A stretch of DNA of 64,000 nucleotides from CAVXDY01 sp963721335 (GTDB lineage: Bacteria; Actinomycetota; Thermoleophilia; Miltoncostaeales; Miltoncostaeaceae), in assembly GCA_963721335.1 (NCBI GenBank), contig CAVRIV010000005.1, forward strand, positions 310,001 through 374,000, given 5' to 3'. Shown here piece by piece: positions 51,337 to 60,639 of the stretch. The position numbers were made by a program, and so were the translations under genes. The notes under the pieces are model-generated. The model was not told the origin of the DNA. It searched no databases and saw nothing but the letters and a program-made list of their open reading frames with translations. Each line of letters begins with the position of its first letter. Position 1 is the stretch's first letter.

Positions 51337-52552
51337 ATGGCCAGTCAGACCTTCGTGAACGAGACGCCGGTCACGATCGACGCCGGACCGCCGAGCGTCG
51401 TCACGTCTCAGATCACGGTGAGCGGCCTGGGCGGGGCCCTCGTCGACGATGCGGAGGTCATGGTCGACATCGACCACACCTGGGACGGCGACCTCACGCT
51501 GAGCCTCGTCAACCCCGGCGGGGCCCGCGTCGTACTGGCCGATCGGCGCGGAGGACAGCGCGACCACTTCCGCCAGACGCTCTTCAGGTCCGGAGCGCCC
51601 ACGTCGATCGTGAACGGCGTCCCTCCGTTCCAGGGCCCGTTCCGCCCGGAGGGCGACCTCGGAGACTTTCGCAACGGTCCCGCCGAGGGCCCCTGGACTC
51701 TCGAGGTGCGCGATCGCGCCTTCCAGGACGGCGGCAAACTCACGCGCTGGAGCCTCACCATCGCCACGTCCGCGCCGTCCGCGCCGGCGTTCGTGATCGA
51801 CGTGAGATTCCGCGGCGGCCTCACGACAGCGCAGCAGTCCGCGTTCGCCCTCGCCGCAGAGCGATGGTCGAAGATCATCGTCGGCGACCTCCCGGACGTG
51901 CGCGTCGGCACGCGAGGTGGTCGACGACGTCGTCATCGAGGCCGAGGGGGTGCCGATCGATGGCCCTCAGGGAACCCTCGGCCAGGCCGGCCCGACCCGG
52001 CTGCGGCCGGGGACCTTCCTTCCGGCGTGGGGCGTCATGTCCTTCGACACGGCGGACCTCGCCCAGATGGAGGCGGACGGCAGCCTGGTGCGCGTGATCA
52101 TGCATGAGATGGGACACGTCCTCGGGTTCGGCACCATCTGGAGCCAGCTCGGGCTGCGGCAGGGGGCCGGGACCGTGAACCCCCGCTTCACCGGGGCCAA
52201 CGCGATGCGCGAATTCGCCGCGCTCAGGGAGGGCGCCGCGACGGAGGCGGTCCCCCTGGCGAACGTCGGGGGGCCCGGCACGATCGATGCGCATTGGCGG
52301 GAGCTCGTCTTCGGCAACGAGCTCATGACGGGATTCCTCAACAGCGGTCTCAACCCGGTCAGCCGGGTCACCATCGGAGCGTTCGAGGACATGGGCTACC
52401 AGGTGGACTACGGCGTCGCCGATCCGTACGCCCTCCCGAGCTCGCTCATGCTCGCGATCATGGGGGTCGGCGTGGAGCGGGAGGACCACGGCGGTCACGG
52501 CATCGTCCTCGTTCCGCATCAGGTCGTCCTGCCCGAGGACGCGCTCGTCTGA
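51337..52552 (+). CDS. P-domain plus metzincin-type metalloprotease (one frame break)
   Basis: Residues 1-150 form a proprotein-convertase P-domain (VMVDIDHTWDGDLTLSLVNP, GDLGDFRNGPAEGPWTLEVR, LTRWSLTIATS). After VIDVRFRGGLTTAQQSAFAL and a break near 51912, the catalytic half has GTFLPAWGVMSFDTADLAQM, the zinc site VIMHEMGHVLGFGTIW (HExxHxxGFxxxW) and MTGFLNSGLNPVSRVTIGAF, VDYGVADPYALPSS. This resembles leishmanolysin-like M8 or serralysin-type enzymes with the P-domain at the unusual N-terminal position. No signal peptide is visible (MASQTFVNETP). The ATG at 51337 follows GGGGGGAACG. Confidence 0.75.
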
Positions 52553-52566
52553 CGGCCCGCGGGCGA

Positions 52567-53109
52567 TCACGGGGGTTGCCCCGTGGCGACCCGCTCCGCG
52601 AGCCCGAGAAGCAGCAGCTCGATGGCGCGAAGGTCCGTGAGCGCCGCCACCTCGGGGTACTCCCGGGCGGCGGCCGCGAGCCCGTCCACGGCCACCTCGT
52701 GTCGCCGGCCGTCGGCCGCGACCGCGATCCGCGTGCCGGCGGCATCCAGGTACGGGGGGCCGAGCGGGACGGAGATCGCCTCCGCGCCGCCGCCTGCCTG
52801 CGGCTCCGCGCGGCGGGCGCGGGCCGCATCGAGGTCGCGCGCGACGGCCGCGGAGTCGATGGCGAAGAACCTGTGGCGGTCGACGATGGCGCGCAGGAGC
52901 TCCTGCAGCCGCTCCGGGGGGATCGTCGCCTCCACCGCACGGCCGCCGCCGAAGCGGTCGCCCACCGTGACGTCGCCGTTCGCGCGCACGATCAGGTCGG
53001 TGGTGGGCGCGTGGGATGGCCCGCCCCCGCCGGACGTCGCCCACTCGAGCACGACATCGTCGGGGACGTCCCGGCCCGGCGGGCCATCGTCCGTCGGGCC
53101 CTCTCGCAC
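52567..53109 (-). CDS. Hypothetical protein
   Basis: A 180-residue soluble protein: VVLEWATSGGGGPSHAPTTD, LIVRANGDVTVGDRFGGGRA, EATIPPERLQELLRAIVDRH and RFFAIDSAAVARDL, then GTRIAVAADGRRHEVAVDGL, REYPEVAALTDLRAIELLLL. The 'simple strand pattern, then HRFFAID' recalls proteins that bind a small ligand (DUF6438-like), but I do not recognise it with certainty. It starts two bases after the cupin stop and so is probably co-transcribed with it. Confidence 0.55.
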   Translation of the reverse strand: MREGPTDDGPPGRDVPDDVVLEWATSGGGGPSHAPTTDLIVRANGDVTVGDRFGGGRAVEATIPPERLQELLRAIVDRHRFFAIDSAAVARDLDAARARRAEPQAGGGAEAISVPLGPPYLDAAGTRIAVAADGRRHEVAVDGLAAAAREYPEVAALTDLRAIELLLLGLAERVATGQPP

Positions 53110-53111
53110 GC

Positions 53112-53525
53112 CTACCCGCCCGGGCCCGGAGAGGCCAGGTACTCCTCGTCCGTGACGTGCGAGCCCCAGTGGGTCGCCTCCCCGTCGTCGTCGATCTCGT
53201 GGATCGCCAGGTGGGTCATGAACCAGTGAGGTCCGGCGCCGTGCCAGTGCTCCTCGTCCGGCTCGAACCTCACGGTGTCGCCTGCGCGGATGATCTCGAC
53301 GGGGCCGCCGCGGCGCTGGGCGAGGCCCGTGCCCTCGGTCACGTGCAGGACCTGCCCGCGCGGATGCCGGTGCCAGGCCGCTCGGGCGCCGGGGCTGAAG
53401 TGCACGCTCACCACCCGAAACCGCGCGGGCTCCGGGGCGGCGGCGATGTCGTCGATCCAGACCTCTCCGTGGAACCAGTCGGCCCGCCCCCGCGTGGTGG
53501 CCGGGCGCGTTCGGGTGATCTCCAT
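53112..53525 (-). CDS. Cupin-domain protein
   Basis: A 137-residue single-cupin protein: FRVVSVHFSPGARAAWHRHP, RGQVLHVTEGTGLAQRRGGP, VEIIRAGDTVRFEPDEEHWH and GAGPHWFMTHLAIHEID. The metal ligands are the two His of WHRHPRGQ, a further residue in that motif and the His of EEHWHGA. This layout is close to quercetinase/carboxymuconolactone-associated cupins (YhhW or HTH-cupin types). The reaction is unknown. ATG 53525. Confidence 0.8.
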   Translation of the reverse strand: MEITRTRPATTRGRADWFHGEVWIDDIAAAPEPARFRVVSVHFSPGARAAWHRHPRGQVLHVTEGTGLAQRRGGPVEIIRAGDTVRFEPDEEHWHGAGPHWFMTHLAIHEIDDDGEATHWGSHVTDEEYLASPGPGG

Positions 53526-53548
53526 GGCTCGCCTCTCGTGGTCGATGC

Positions 53549-54823
53549 TCAGGTCCGGCCGAAGCGCTCGATGTCCTCCTCGAACTCGCGCACCATCGCG
53601 CGGGTGAGGGTGGGGCGCACCGCGGCGGCCGCCACGGCGAAGTCCTCGGTCGTGGCGGGGGAGTCGGCGCCCTCGGCGAGGGCGCGCTCGAAGGCCGCCT
53701 GGGCGGCCTTGCGGACCGCGAACTCGATGTCGGCCGGGGTGAACAGATCCGTGGCGGCCACGAGCCGGGGAAGGTCCACCTCGCTCTGCGTGACGGCCTG
53801 GGTCAGCCGCCGCAGGAGCGCCTCGCGGGCGGGCGCGTCCGGCGGGCCGATCGGCAGCACGTAGTCGAAGCGCCCGGGGCGCAGCAGGGCCGAGTCGAGC
53901 TCCCGGACCGAGTTGGTCGCGCACACCAGCAGGCGGTCCTCGCGCGAGCGGAAGAGCGGGATGCCCTTCAGCAGCTCGTTCACGACGCCCTCGGTGTCCG
54001 GGCGCTGGCCCCGCGCGCCGGCGATCTCGTCCACCTCGTCGATGAACAGCACGAGGTGCTCGATGCTCTGGACCTGGTCGAAGAACTCGCGCAGGGCCGC
54101 GGCCTGGCCGCCCTGCTCGCCGGGCGCCAGGCGGCTCGGGAAGATCTCGAGGAAGGGCCAGCCGAGCCGGCCGGCGACGGCCTTGGCGAACGTCGTCTTC
54201 CCGGTGCCGGGAGGCCCGAACAGCACCACGGCCTTCGGGGGAGAGACGCCGTGCCGAGCCGCGAGGTCCGGCTCGGCCAGCGGCAGCACCACCCGGCGCT
54301 CGATCAGGGCCTTGGTGTCCTCCATCCCGGCCAGCTCGTTCCAGGCCGACGCGTCGATGAGGCGGCCGCCCAGGGTGCTGAGGGCGTCGAGGTCGGCCGG
54401 GCGCAGCGGCTCGCGCTTCTCGAAGTACTCCACGCCCGGCGTGAGCGTGTAGCCCTGGCGCAGGAAGGCCTCGTGGCCCACGCCGCCCTCGGGCAGCAGC
54501 GCGGCGATGCGCCGCACGCCCATTCGCAGCAGCCGCTCCTCCAGGGCGTGCAGCAGGGCCGACCCGATGCCCTCGTGGCGCGCCTCCGGGTGGATGGCGA
54601 TGCGCACCACCCACGCCCGCTCGCCGGTCACGCGCGCCACGCACGTCCCCACCACGCGTCCGTCGCTGACGGCCACCACCGCGGGCTCCCCGCTTCCGAG
54701 GGCCTCGATCACCTCCGCCACCACGAACAGCGGCGCGTGGCCGCCCTCGGCCGACGCGTTCCACACGCCGACCGCCTCATCCAGGTCCGAGGCGTCGAAG
54801 TCCCTGATGTGGGGCACGGCCAT
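53549..54823 (-). CDS. GNAT acetyltransferase fused to an AAA+ ATPase
   Basis: Residues 1-135 form a GNAT domain (HIRDFDASDLDEAVGVWNAS, VVAVSDGRVVGTCVARVTGE, VVRIAIHPEARHEGIGSALL with the acetyl-CoA loop, GHEAFLRQGYTLTPGVEYFE). A short linker leads to an AAA+ ATPase (residues 160-420): Walker A AVVLFGPPGTGKTTFAK, Walker B LVLFIDEVDEI, sensor 1 LLVCATN, arginine finger in LLRPGRFDYVLPIG, and a C-terminal helical lid (FTPADIEFAVRKAAQAAFER) as in proteasome/Cdc48-type unfoldases. The combination is unusual: it may modify or remodel an acetylated client. Start ATG 54823 (AVPHIRDFD). Confidence 0.85.
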   Translation of the reverse strand: MAVPHIRDFDASDLDEAVGVWNASAEGGHAPLFVVAEVIEALGSGEPAVVAVSDGRVVGTCVARVTGERAWVVRIAIHPEARHEGIGSALLHALEERLLRMGVRRIAALLPEGGVGHEAFLRQGYTLTPGVEYFEKREPLRPADLDALSTLGGRLIDASAWNELAGMEDTKALIERRVVLPLAEPDLAARHGVSPPKAVVLFGPPGTGKTTFAKAVAGRLGWPFLEIFPSRLAPGEQGGQAAALREFFDQVQSIEHLVLFIDEVDEIAGARGQRPDTEGVVNELLKGIPLFRSREDRLLVCATNSVRELDSALLRPGRFDYVLPIGPPDAPAREALLRRLTQAVTQSEVDLPRLVAATDLFTPADIEFAVRKAAQAAFERALAEGADSPATTEDFAVAAAAVRPTLTRAMVREFEEDIERFGRT

Positions 54824-54896
54824 GGGCGATCTTAGGGCCAGGCACGGGGCGGCGGGTGACGATCGTCCCTGGATCGCGGGCAATCAGCCCCTCGTC

Positions 54897-54926
54897 TTGC
54901 ATCGCGCAAAGGCCGTGCGTTACGTT
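54897..54926 (+). promoter_or_regulatory. Possible promoter of the hydrogenase operon
   Basis: TTGCAT and TACGTT separated by 18 bp, about 55-85 bp upstream of hypC. TTGC-N5-GCAA overlaps the first box. Weak match; inference only. Confidence 0.3.
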
Positions 54927-54981
54927 CAGCACAAGTCACCACCGACTTTCTCGCCCCTCGCCGGAAAGAAGGTTCCGACCC

Positions 54982-55263
54982 ATGTGCCTGGCCATCCCCG
55001 GCCAGATCGTCGAGGTCGTCGACGAGCCCAACCGGCTCGCTGCGGTGGACGTCGCGGGCGTCGTGAGGAACGTGAACATCGGCCTCCTCGACGAGGACGA
55101 GGACGGCGGTGCGGGCCCCGGCGACTGGGTCCTCATCCACGTGGGCTTCGCCCTCTCGAAGGTCGACGAGGAGGAGGCGCTCGCCACGCGCAAGCTCCTC
55201 GAGGCCATGGGCGAGGACTACGAGCAGGAGCTCGAGGACCTCCGCAAGAGCCTGATCGAGTGA
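54982..55263 (+). CDS. hypC: Hydrogenase maturation chaperone HypC
   Basis: A 93-residue chaperone that carries Fe(CN)2CO from HypD to the large subunit. MCLAIPGQIVEVVDEPNRLA, VDVAGVVRNVNIGLL and GPGDWVLIHVGFALSKVDEE match the family; Cys-2 (after Met) is the essential iron ligand and is present. A longer acidic C-terminus (MGEDYEQELEDLRKSLIE) follows. GAAGG lies upstream of the ATG. First gene of the hydrogenase operon, about 160 bp from the divergent GNAT-AAA gene. Confidence 0.95.
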   Translation: MCLAIPGQIVEVVDEPNRLAAVDVAGVVRNVNIGLLDEDEDGGAGPGDWVLIHVGFALSKVDEEEALATRKLLEAMGEDYEQELEDLRKSLIE

Positions 55264-55281
55264 ACGGATGCTGATGTAGCC

Positions 55282-55527
55282 ATGGCCTCCGAGGGCCCGC
55301 CCACCTTCTGCACGACCGACCATGGATGTGTCACCTGCGCGGACGAGGGGGTGGAGGTGCGGGTCGTCGGCATGGGCCAGGAGGGCCTCGCCGACTGCAT
55401 CGACCCCGCCGGAGTGCACGGGGAGGTGGACGCCTCCCTCGTCGGGGAGGTGGTGCCGGGGGATGCGCTGCTCGTCCATGCCGGCGTCGCCCTCGTGCGC
55501 CTCGAGCGTGAGGCGGTGGCGCCGTGA
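55282..55527 (+). CDS. Second HypC/HupF-like protein
   Basis: An 81-residue protein: CVTCADEGVEVRVVGMGQEG, LADCIDPAGVHGEVDASLVG and EVVPGDALLVHAGVALVRLE. The PGD.LLVHAGVAL segment is the HypC fold, but the N-terminal MC start is replaced by an internal CVTC pair. Such HupF-like partners occur in actinobacterial group 1h hydrogenase clusters and may replace or assist HypC. Its stop overlaps the GTG of hypD by four bases. Confidence 0.8.
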   Translation: MASEGPPTFCTTDHGCVTCADEGVEVRVVGMGQEGLADCIDPAGVHGEVDASLVGEVVPGDALLVHAGVALVRLEREAVAP

Positions 55528-56639
55528 GGTTCGTGGAGGAGTTCCGGGACCCTGACCTGGGGCGGGCGCTGGCCGGCGAGATCCTGTCGGCGGTCGAGCC
55601 CGGGCGCCACTACAAGGTGATGGAGGTCTGCGGGGGGCACACCCACTCCATCTACAAGTACGGCGTCGACGACCTCCTGCCGGCCAACGTCGAGCTCGTG
55701 CACGGCCCGGGGTGCCCGGTCTGCGTGATCCCGATGGGGCGCGTGGACGACGGCATCGCCATCGCCCGCGAGCCCGGCGTGATCTTCACCTGCTTCGGCG
55801 ACATGATGCGCGTGCCGGGGGCCGAGGGCAGCCTGCTGGACGCCAAGGCCGAGGGCGCCGACATCCGGATGGTCTACTCGCCGCTGGACGCGCTGCGGAT
55901 CGCCCGCGAGAACCCGGACCGCGAGGTCGTCTTCTTCGCGATCGGCTTCGAGACCACCGCCCCCTCCACCGCGCTCACCCTGAAGCGCGCCAAGGCCGAG
56001 GGCATCCGCAACTTCTCGTGCATGTGCAACCACGTGCTGATCGTGCCGCCGCTGCGCGCCCTGCTGGAGAGCCCGGACCTGCGCCTCGACGGCTTCGTGG
56101 GACCCGGGCACGTCTCGACCGTGGTGGGTGCGCGGCCCTTCGAGTTCATCCCGGCCGACTACGGCAAGCCGGTGGTGATCGCGGGCTTCGAGCCGCTCGA
56201 CATCCTCCAGGCGATCCACATGATCCTCCTCCAGCTCGCGGCCGGCCGCTGCGAGGTGGAGAACCAGTACACCCGGGTCGTTCCCTGGGAGGGGAACACG
56301 ACGGCGCTCGCGGTGCTGGCGGAGGTCTTCGCGCTGCGGCCGCACTTCGAGTGGCGGGGCCTCGGCTTCATCTCCCAGAGCGCCCTGCGCCTGTCCGACG
56401 CGTACGCCGACCTCGACGCCGAGCTGCGCTTCTCGGTGCCCGGCGTGCGCGTGGCCGACCCCAAGGCATGCCAGTGCGGCGAGGTGCTCAAGGGCGTCAT
56501 CAAGCCCTGGGAGTGCAAGGTCTTCGGCACCGCCTGCACGCCGGAGCGCCCGATCGGCACCTGCATGGTGTCCTCGGAGGGCGCCTGCGCGGCCTACTAC
56601 AACTACGGCCGCTTCGCGCGCGAGCGAGAGGTGGTCTGA
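55524..56639 (+). CDS. hypD: Hydrogenase maturation factor HypD
   Basis: A 371-residue Fe-S scaffold on which the Fe(CN)2CO moiety is built. FVEEFRDPDLGRALAGEILS, KVMEVCGGHTHSIYKYGVDD, ELVHGPGCPVCVIPMGRVDD, FAIGFETTAPSTALTLKRAK, NHVLIVPPLRALLESPDLRL and FVGPGHVSTVVGARPFEFIP are family blocks; the C-terminal CxxC/Cys pattern KACQCGEVLKGVIKPWECKV then GTACTPERPIGTCMVSSEG supplies the 4Fe-4S ligands. It begins with GTG 55524 (ATGA-type overlap with the upstream gene). Confidence 0.95.
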   Translation: MRFVEEFRDPDLGRALAGEILSAVEPGRHYKVMEVCGGHTHSIYKYGVDDLLPANVELVHGPGCPVCVIPMGRVDDGIAIAREPGVIFTCFGDMMRVPGAEGSLLDAKAEGADIRMVYSPLDALRIARENPDREVVFFAIGFETTAPSTALTLKRAKAEGIRNFSCMCNHVLIVPPLRALLESPDLRLDGFVGPGHVSTVVGARPFEFIPADYGKPVVIAGFEPLDILQAIHMILLQLAAGRCEVENQYTRVVPWEGNTTALAVLAEVFALRPHFEWRGLGFISQSALRLSDAYADLDAELRFSVPGVRVADPKACQCGEVLKGVIKPWECKVFGTACTPERPIGTCMVSSEGACAAYYNYGRFAREREVV

Positions 56640-56642
56640 CGG

Positions 56643-57738
56643 ATGGCCGAGCGCACCGCCGTCTCCGACCGCGAGCAGGTGGTCCTCGACCGCATCGAGG
56701 TCGCGCGCGCCAAGCGGGCGAGGTTCCGCGACCCGCGCATCACCATGGCCCACGGCGCGGGCGGCCGCGCCAGCCAGACGCTGATCGAGGGGATGCTGGT
56801 GCCCGCCCTCGGCGCGCCGGATCCGGCCGCGCTGGGCGACTCGGCGCTCCTGTCGGTGGGCGGCGTGGAGCTGGCGATGACCACCGACAGCTTCGTGGTG
56901 ACCCCGCTGCGCTTCCCCGGCGGCTCGATCGGCGACCTCGCGGTGAACGGGACGGTGAACGACCTCGCCGTGGCCGGGGCCCGCCCGGTGGCCCTGACCC
57001 TGGCGCTCGTCCTCGAGGAGGGGCTGGCCGCGGGGGACCTCCAGGCGGAGGTCGACGCCATCGCGGCCGCCGCGGCCGCCGCCGGGGTGTCCGTGGTGGC
57101 CGGCGACACCAAGGTGGTCGAGCGCGGCCACGCCGACGGCATGTACGTCACCACGACGGGCCTCGGGCACGTCGACCCGCGGGCGAGCCTGTCCCCGGAC
57201 GCGCTTCGCCCGGGCGACCGGATCCTGGTCTCGGGGCCGGTGGGCACGCACGGGATGGCGATCATGCTGGCGCGCGGCGAGTTCGAGCTCGACGCGCGAC
57301 ATCGTCTCCGACACGCGGTCGCTGTGGCCCATGGTCAACGCGATGCTGGACGCCGCGGGGCCGGGCCTGCGCTGCCTGCGCGACGCCACGAGGGGCGGCG
57401 CGGCATCGGTGTTGAACGAGCTGGCGCGCGCCTCCGGCGTGGCCATGATCGTGCGCGAGGGCGACGTCCCGGTGGAGCCGGCGGTGCGCGGCGCGGCCGA
57501 GATCCTGGGGATCGACCCCATGTACGTGGCCAACGAGGGCGTCCTCGTCGCCGCGGTGGCGCCCGAGGCGGCCGAGGCCGCCCTGGAGGCGATGCGGGCG
57601 ACGCCGGGAGGCGAGCGCGCGAGAGAGATCGGCGAGGTGCGGACGGAACCACCCGGGATGGTGCTGGTGCAGACGGCGTTCGGGGGCAAGCGAGTGATGG
57701 ACCAGCTCGTGGGCGACCCGTTGCCGAGGATCTGTTGA
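56643..57738 (+). CDS. hypE: Hydrogenase maturation factor HypE (one frame break)
   Basis: Dehydrates the HypF-made carbamoyl group to a thiocyanate on its C-terminal Cys. ITMAHGAGGRASQTLIEGML, ALGDSALLSVGGVELAMTTD, FVVTPLRFPGGSIGDLAVNG, TVNDLAVAGARPVALTLALV and VVAGDTKVVERGHADGMYVT open the fold. A break near 57298 precedes DIVSDTRSLWPMVNAMLDAA, CLRDATRGGAASVLNELARA and the end RVMDQLVGDPLPRIC with the essential terminal cysteine. Restored length about 365 residues. hypA, hypB and hypF are not in the window. Confidence 0.9.
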
Positions 57739-57754
57739 GCGGAAGGGGACGCTG

Positions 57755-58856
57755 ATGGGGACCGTTGAGTTCGTACCGGGTCAGCAGGCCACGGAGGCGG
57801 TGACAGCTCATGTCATCTGGATGACCTCGGGCCAGGGCTGCGACGGGGACTCCGTGGCGATGACCTCGGCGACGAACCCGTCGCTCGAGGACATCATCCT
57901 CGGGGTCATCCCCGGCATGCCCCGCGTGGTCATCCACACGCCGGTGCTCGCCTACGAGAACGGGGCCGAGTTCCTCCAGGCCTGGTACGACGCCGAGGCC
58001 GGCAAGCTCGACCCGTTCGTCCTGATCCTCGAAGGCTCAGTCCCGAACGAGAAGATCAACGGCGACGGGCACTGGGCCGGGATCGGCGTCAACCCGGAGA
58101 ACGGCCAGCCGATCACCACCAATGAGTGGATCGACCGGCTCGCGCCGAAGGCCGCGGCCGTGGTCGCGATCGGGACGTGCGCCACCTACGGCGGCATCCC
58201 CGCGATGAAGAACAACCCGACCGGCGCGATGGGCCTGCCCGACTACCTCGGCTGGAACTTCAGGTCCACGGCCGGCCTCCCGATCGTCTGCATCCCGGGC
58301 TGCCCGGCGCAGCCGGACAACATGACCGAGATGCTGCTCTACCTCGTGCTGCACCTCGGCGGCCTGGCGCCGGCTCCGGAGCTCGACGAGCAGCTGCGGC
58401 CGAAATGGCTCTTCGGGCGGACGGTCCGCGAGGGCTGCAACCGCGCGGGCTACACGGAGCAGGGCAACTTCGCGACCGAGTACGGCGATGACCCGCGCTG
58501 CCTCGTCAAGCTCGGCTGCAAGGGCCCGGTCGTCAAGTGCAACGTCCCGATCCGCGGCTGGGTGAACGGCATGGGCGGCTGCCCCAACGTCGGTGGGATC
58601 TGCATGGCGTGCACGATGCCCGGATTCCCGGACAAGTTCATGCCGTTCATGGAGGAGGACACCTACGGCGCCATCGCGGCGCGGACGACCCAGTTCACCT
58701 ACGGCCCGATCCTGCGCTACTTCCGGCACCGGAACATCACGAAGAAGTACGACATCGAACCGGAATGGCGGTCTCCGAAGCCGGAGCTGACGACCGGATA
58801 CCAGCCCAGGAACTACGCGCACGGGACGACGACCTCGACAGAGGGAAGGAGCCTGA
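57755..58856 (+). CDS. hhyS: [NiFe]-hydrogenase small subunit, group 1h type
   Basis: Carries the electron-transferring iron-sulfur clusters. The opening VIWMTSGQGCDGDSVAMTSA then TNPSLEDIILGVIPGMPRVV is typical of the actinobacterial high-affinity (1h) small subunit. VAIGTCATYGGIPAMKNNPT, GLPIVCIPGCPAQPDNMTEM, FATEYGDDPRCLVKLGCKGP and GCPNVGGICMACTMPGFPDK supply the cluster cysteines. No twin-arginine signal is present, as in cytoplasmic-facing 1h enzymes. As read, the frame runs past the start of the large subunit; a TGA at 58854-58856 in another frame, two bases before the next ATG, is the likely end after a frame break. Confidence 0.9.
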
Positions 58857-58857
58857 G

Positions 58858-60639
58858 ATGGCGACGACCGAACGGACGACCCCGGAGCGGCAGGTCGTCG
58901 TCAAGGAGATGTCGTGGGACCCGATCACCCGCATCGTCGGGAGCCTCGGGATCCACACGGAGATCGACTTCACGAACCAGGAAGTCCTCAAGTGCTACTC
59001 GACGTCGATGATCTTCCGCGGCTTCGACATCTTCATGAAGGGGATCGATCCTCGCGACGCTCACTTCATCACCAGCCGGATCTGCGGGATCTGCGGTGAC
59101 AACCACGCCACCTGCTCGTGCCTGAACCAGAACATGGCCTACGGCGTCAAGCCGCCGAAGCTCGGCGACTACGCGTTCAACCTGGCCGAGTCCGCCGACT
59201 ACATGTTCGACCACGCGATCTTCAACGACTGCATGTGCAACGTGGACTTCTGCGAGCAGATGGTCAAGGAGACCAACCCGAGCGTCCTGGCGAAGGCGGA
59301 GCAGACATCGGCCGAGCACGCGTCGGTCCACGGCTACCGGACGATCGCCGACATCATGCGGGCACTCAATCCCTTCACCGGCGAGTTCTACCTCGAGACG
59401 CTGCACGTGGCCCGGTACACGCGCGAGATGTACTGCCTCTTCGGCGGGCGCCACACGCACCCCTCGACGATCATGCCGGGCGGCTGCAGCGCCAACATCA
59501 CGCACCAGACGATGACCGACTACTACGTCCGCCTGATGCGCTACTTCGAGTACGTCAAGCGCACCGTGCCGATGCACGACGACCTGTACGACTTCTTCTA
59601 CGACGCGCTGCCGGGCTACGAGAAGGTCGGCTACCGCGACACGAACCTGGTCTGCTGGGGCGCGTTCGACGATCCGGACATCGTCGACTACGACTACCGG
59701 ACGATGACCGAGTGGGGCAACCGGCGCTTCATCACCCCCGGAATCGCGATCAACGGCGAGCTCGTGACCACCGACCTCGTCGAGATCAACGGGATGATCA
59801 GGATCCTGCTCGGCAGCTCCTACTTCGACAGCTGGGAGAACGAGAACACCTGGGTCACGGAGGATCCGCTCGGGAACCCGATCGCCAAGGACCACCCGTG
59901 GAACAAGACGACGATCCCGAAGCCGCAGGCGCGCGACTTCACGGACAAGTACAGCTGGGTGACGTCCCCGCGGATCTACGACAAGCGGACCGACACCTAC
60001 GTGAGCTGCGACACCGGTGGCGGCCCGTTCGCCCGCCAGTGGGTGACCGCGAAGGCCGGCCTCGTCGACCTGGGCTTCCTCAAGGCGACGGGCGAGAGCA
60101 TCCTGATGACCCTGCCGAAGACGGCGAGCATGCCCGAGATGGAGCTCGAGTGGAAGGTGCCGGAGTGGTCGAACGCGATCGAGCGCGACCGGGCCCGCTC
60201 CTACCACCAGGCCTATTCGGCGCTGGTCGGCCTCTACAACCTCGAGAAGGCGCTGGTGGAGGTGCGGGCCGGCCGGACGAAGAGCTGGTCCAACTTCAAG
60301 GTGCCCGACGAGGCGATCAGCGTCGGCTTCCACGAGGCGGCGCGCGGCGTCATCTCCCATCACATGGTGATCAGGGACGGGAAGATCGCCAACTACCAGC
60401 CCTACCCGCCGACGCCGTGGAACGCGAGTCCCCGTGACAGCTACGGCACCCCCGGCCCCTACGAGGACGCGGTCCAGAACACCCCGATCTTCGAGGAGAA
60501 CGGGCCGGAGAACTTCAAGGGGATCGACATCATGCGGGCGGTGCGGAGCTTCGACCCGTGCCTGCCGTGCGGCGTGCACATGTACCTCGGCAAGGGACGC
60601 GTCAAGAAGGTGCTGCACACGCCGACGGGGACCTGCTAG
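58858..60639 (+). CDS. hhyL: [NiFe]-hydrogenase large subunit, group 1h type
   Basis: Catalytic subunit (593 residues) that oxidises H2 at a Ni-Fe(CN)2CO centre. N-terminal metal motif RICGICGDNHATC (L1, RxCGxCxxxH) and C-terminal DPCLPCGVHM (L2, DPCxxCxxH) contain all four cysteine ligands. A tail after the L2 histidine (MYLGKGRVKKVLHTPTGTC) would be removed by a maturation endopeptidase, not encoded here. SWDPITRIVGSLGIHTEIDF and YCLFGGRHTHPSTIMPGGCS are further family blocks. GGAAGGAG lies before the ATG. Group 1h enzymes scavenge atmospheric H2 during starvation. Confidence 0.95.
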   Translation: MATTERTTPERQVVVKEMSWDPITRIVGSLGIHTEIDFTNQEVLKCYSTSMIFRGFDIFMKGIDPRDAHFITSRICGICGDNHATCSCLNQNMAYGVKPPKLGDYAFNLAESADYMFDHAIFNDCMCNVDFCEQMVKETNPSVLAKAEQTSAEHASVHGYRTIADIMRALNPFTGEFYLETLHVARYTREMYCLFGGRHTHPSTIMPGGCSANITHQTMTDYYVRLMRYFEYVKRTVPMHDDLYDFFYDALPGYEKVGYRDTNLVCWGAFDDPDIVDYDYRTMTEWGNRRFITPGIAINGELVTTDLVEINGMIRILLGSSYFDSWENENTWVTEDPLGNPIAKDHPWNKTTIPKPQARDFTDKYSWVTSPRIYDKRTDTYVSCDTGGGPFARQWVTAKAGLVDLGFLKATGESILMTLPKTASMPEMELEWKVPEWSNAIERDRARSYHQAYSALVGLYNLEKALVEVRAGRTKSWSNFKVPDEAISVGFHEAARGVISHHMVIRDGKIANYQPYPPTPWNASPRDSYGTPGPYEDAVQNTPIFEENGPENFKGIDIMRAVRSFDPCLPCGVHMYLGKGRVKKVLHTPTGTC

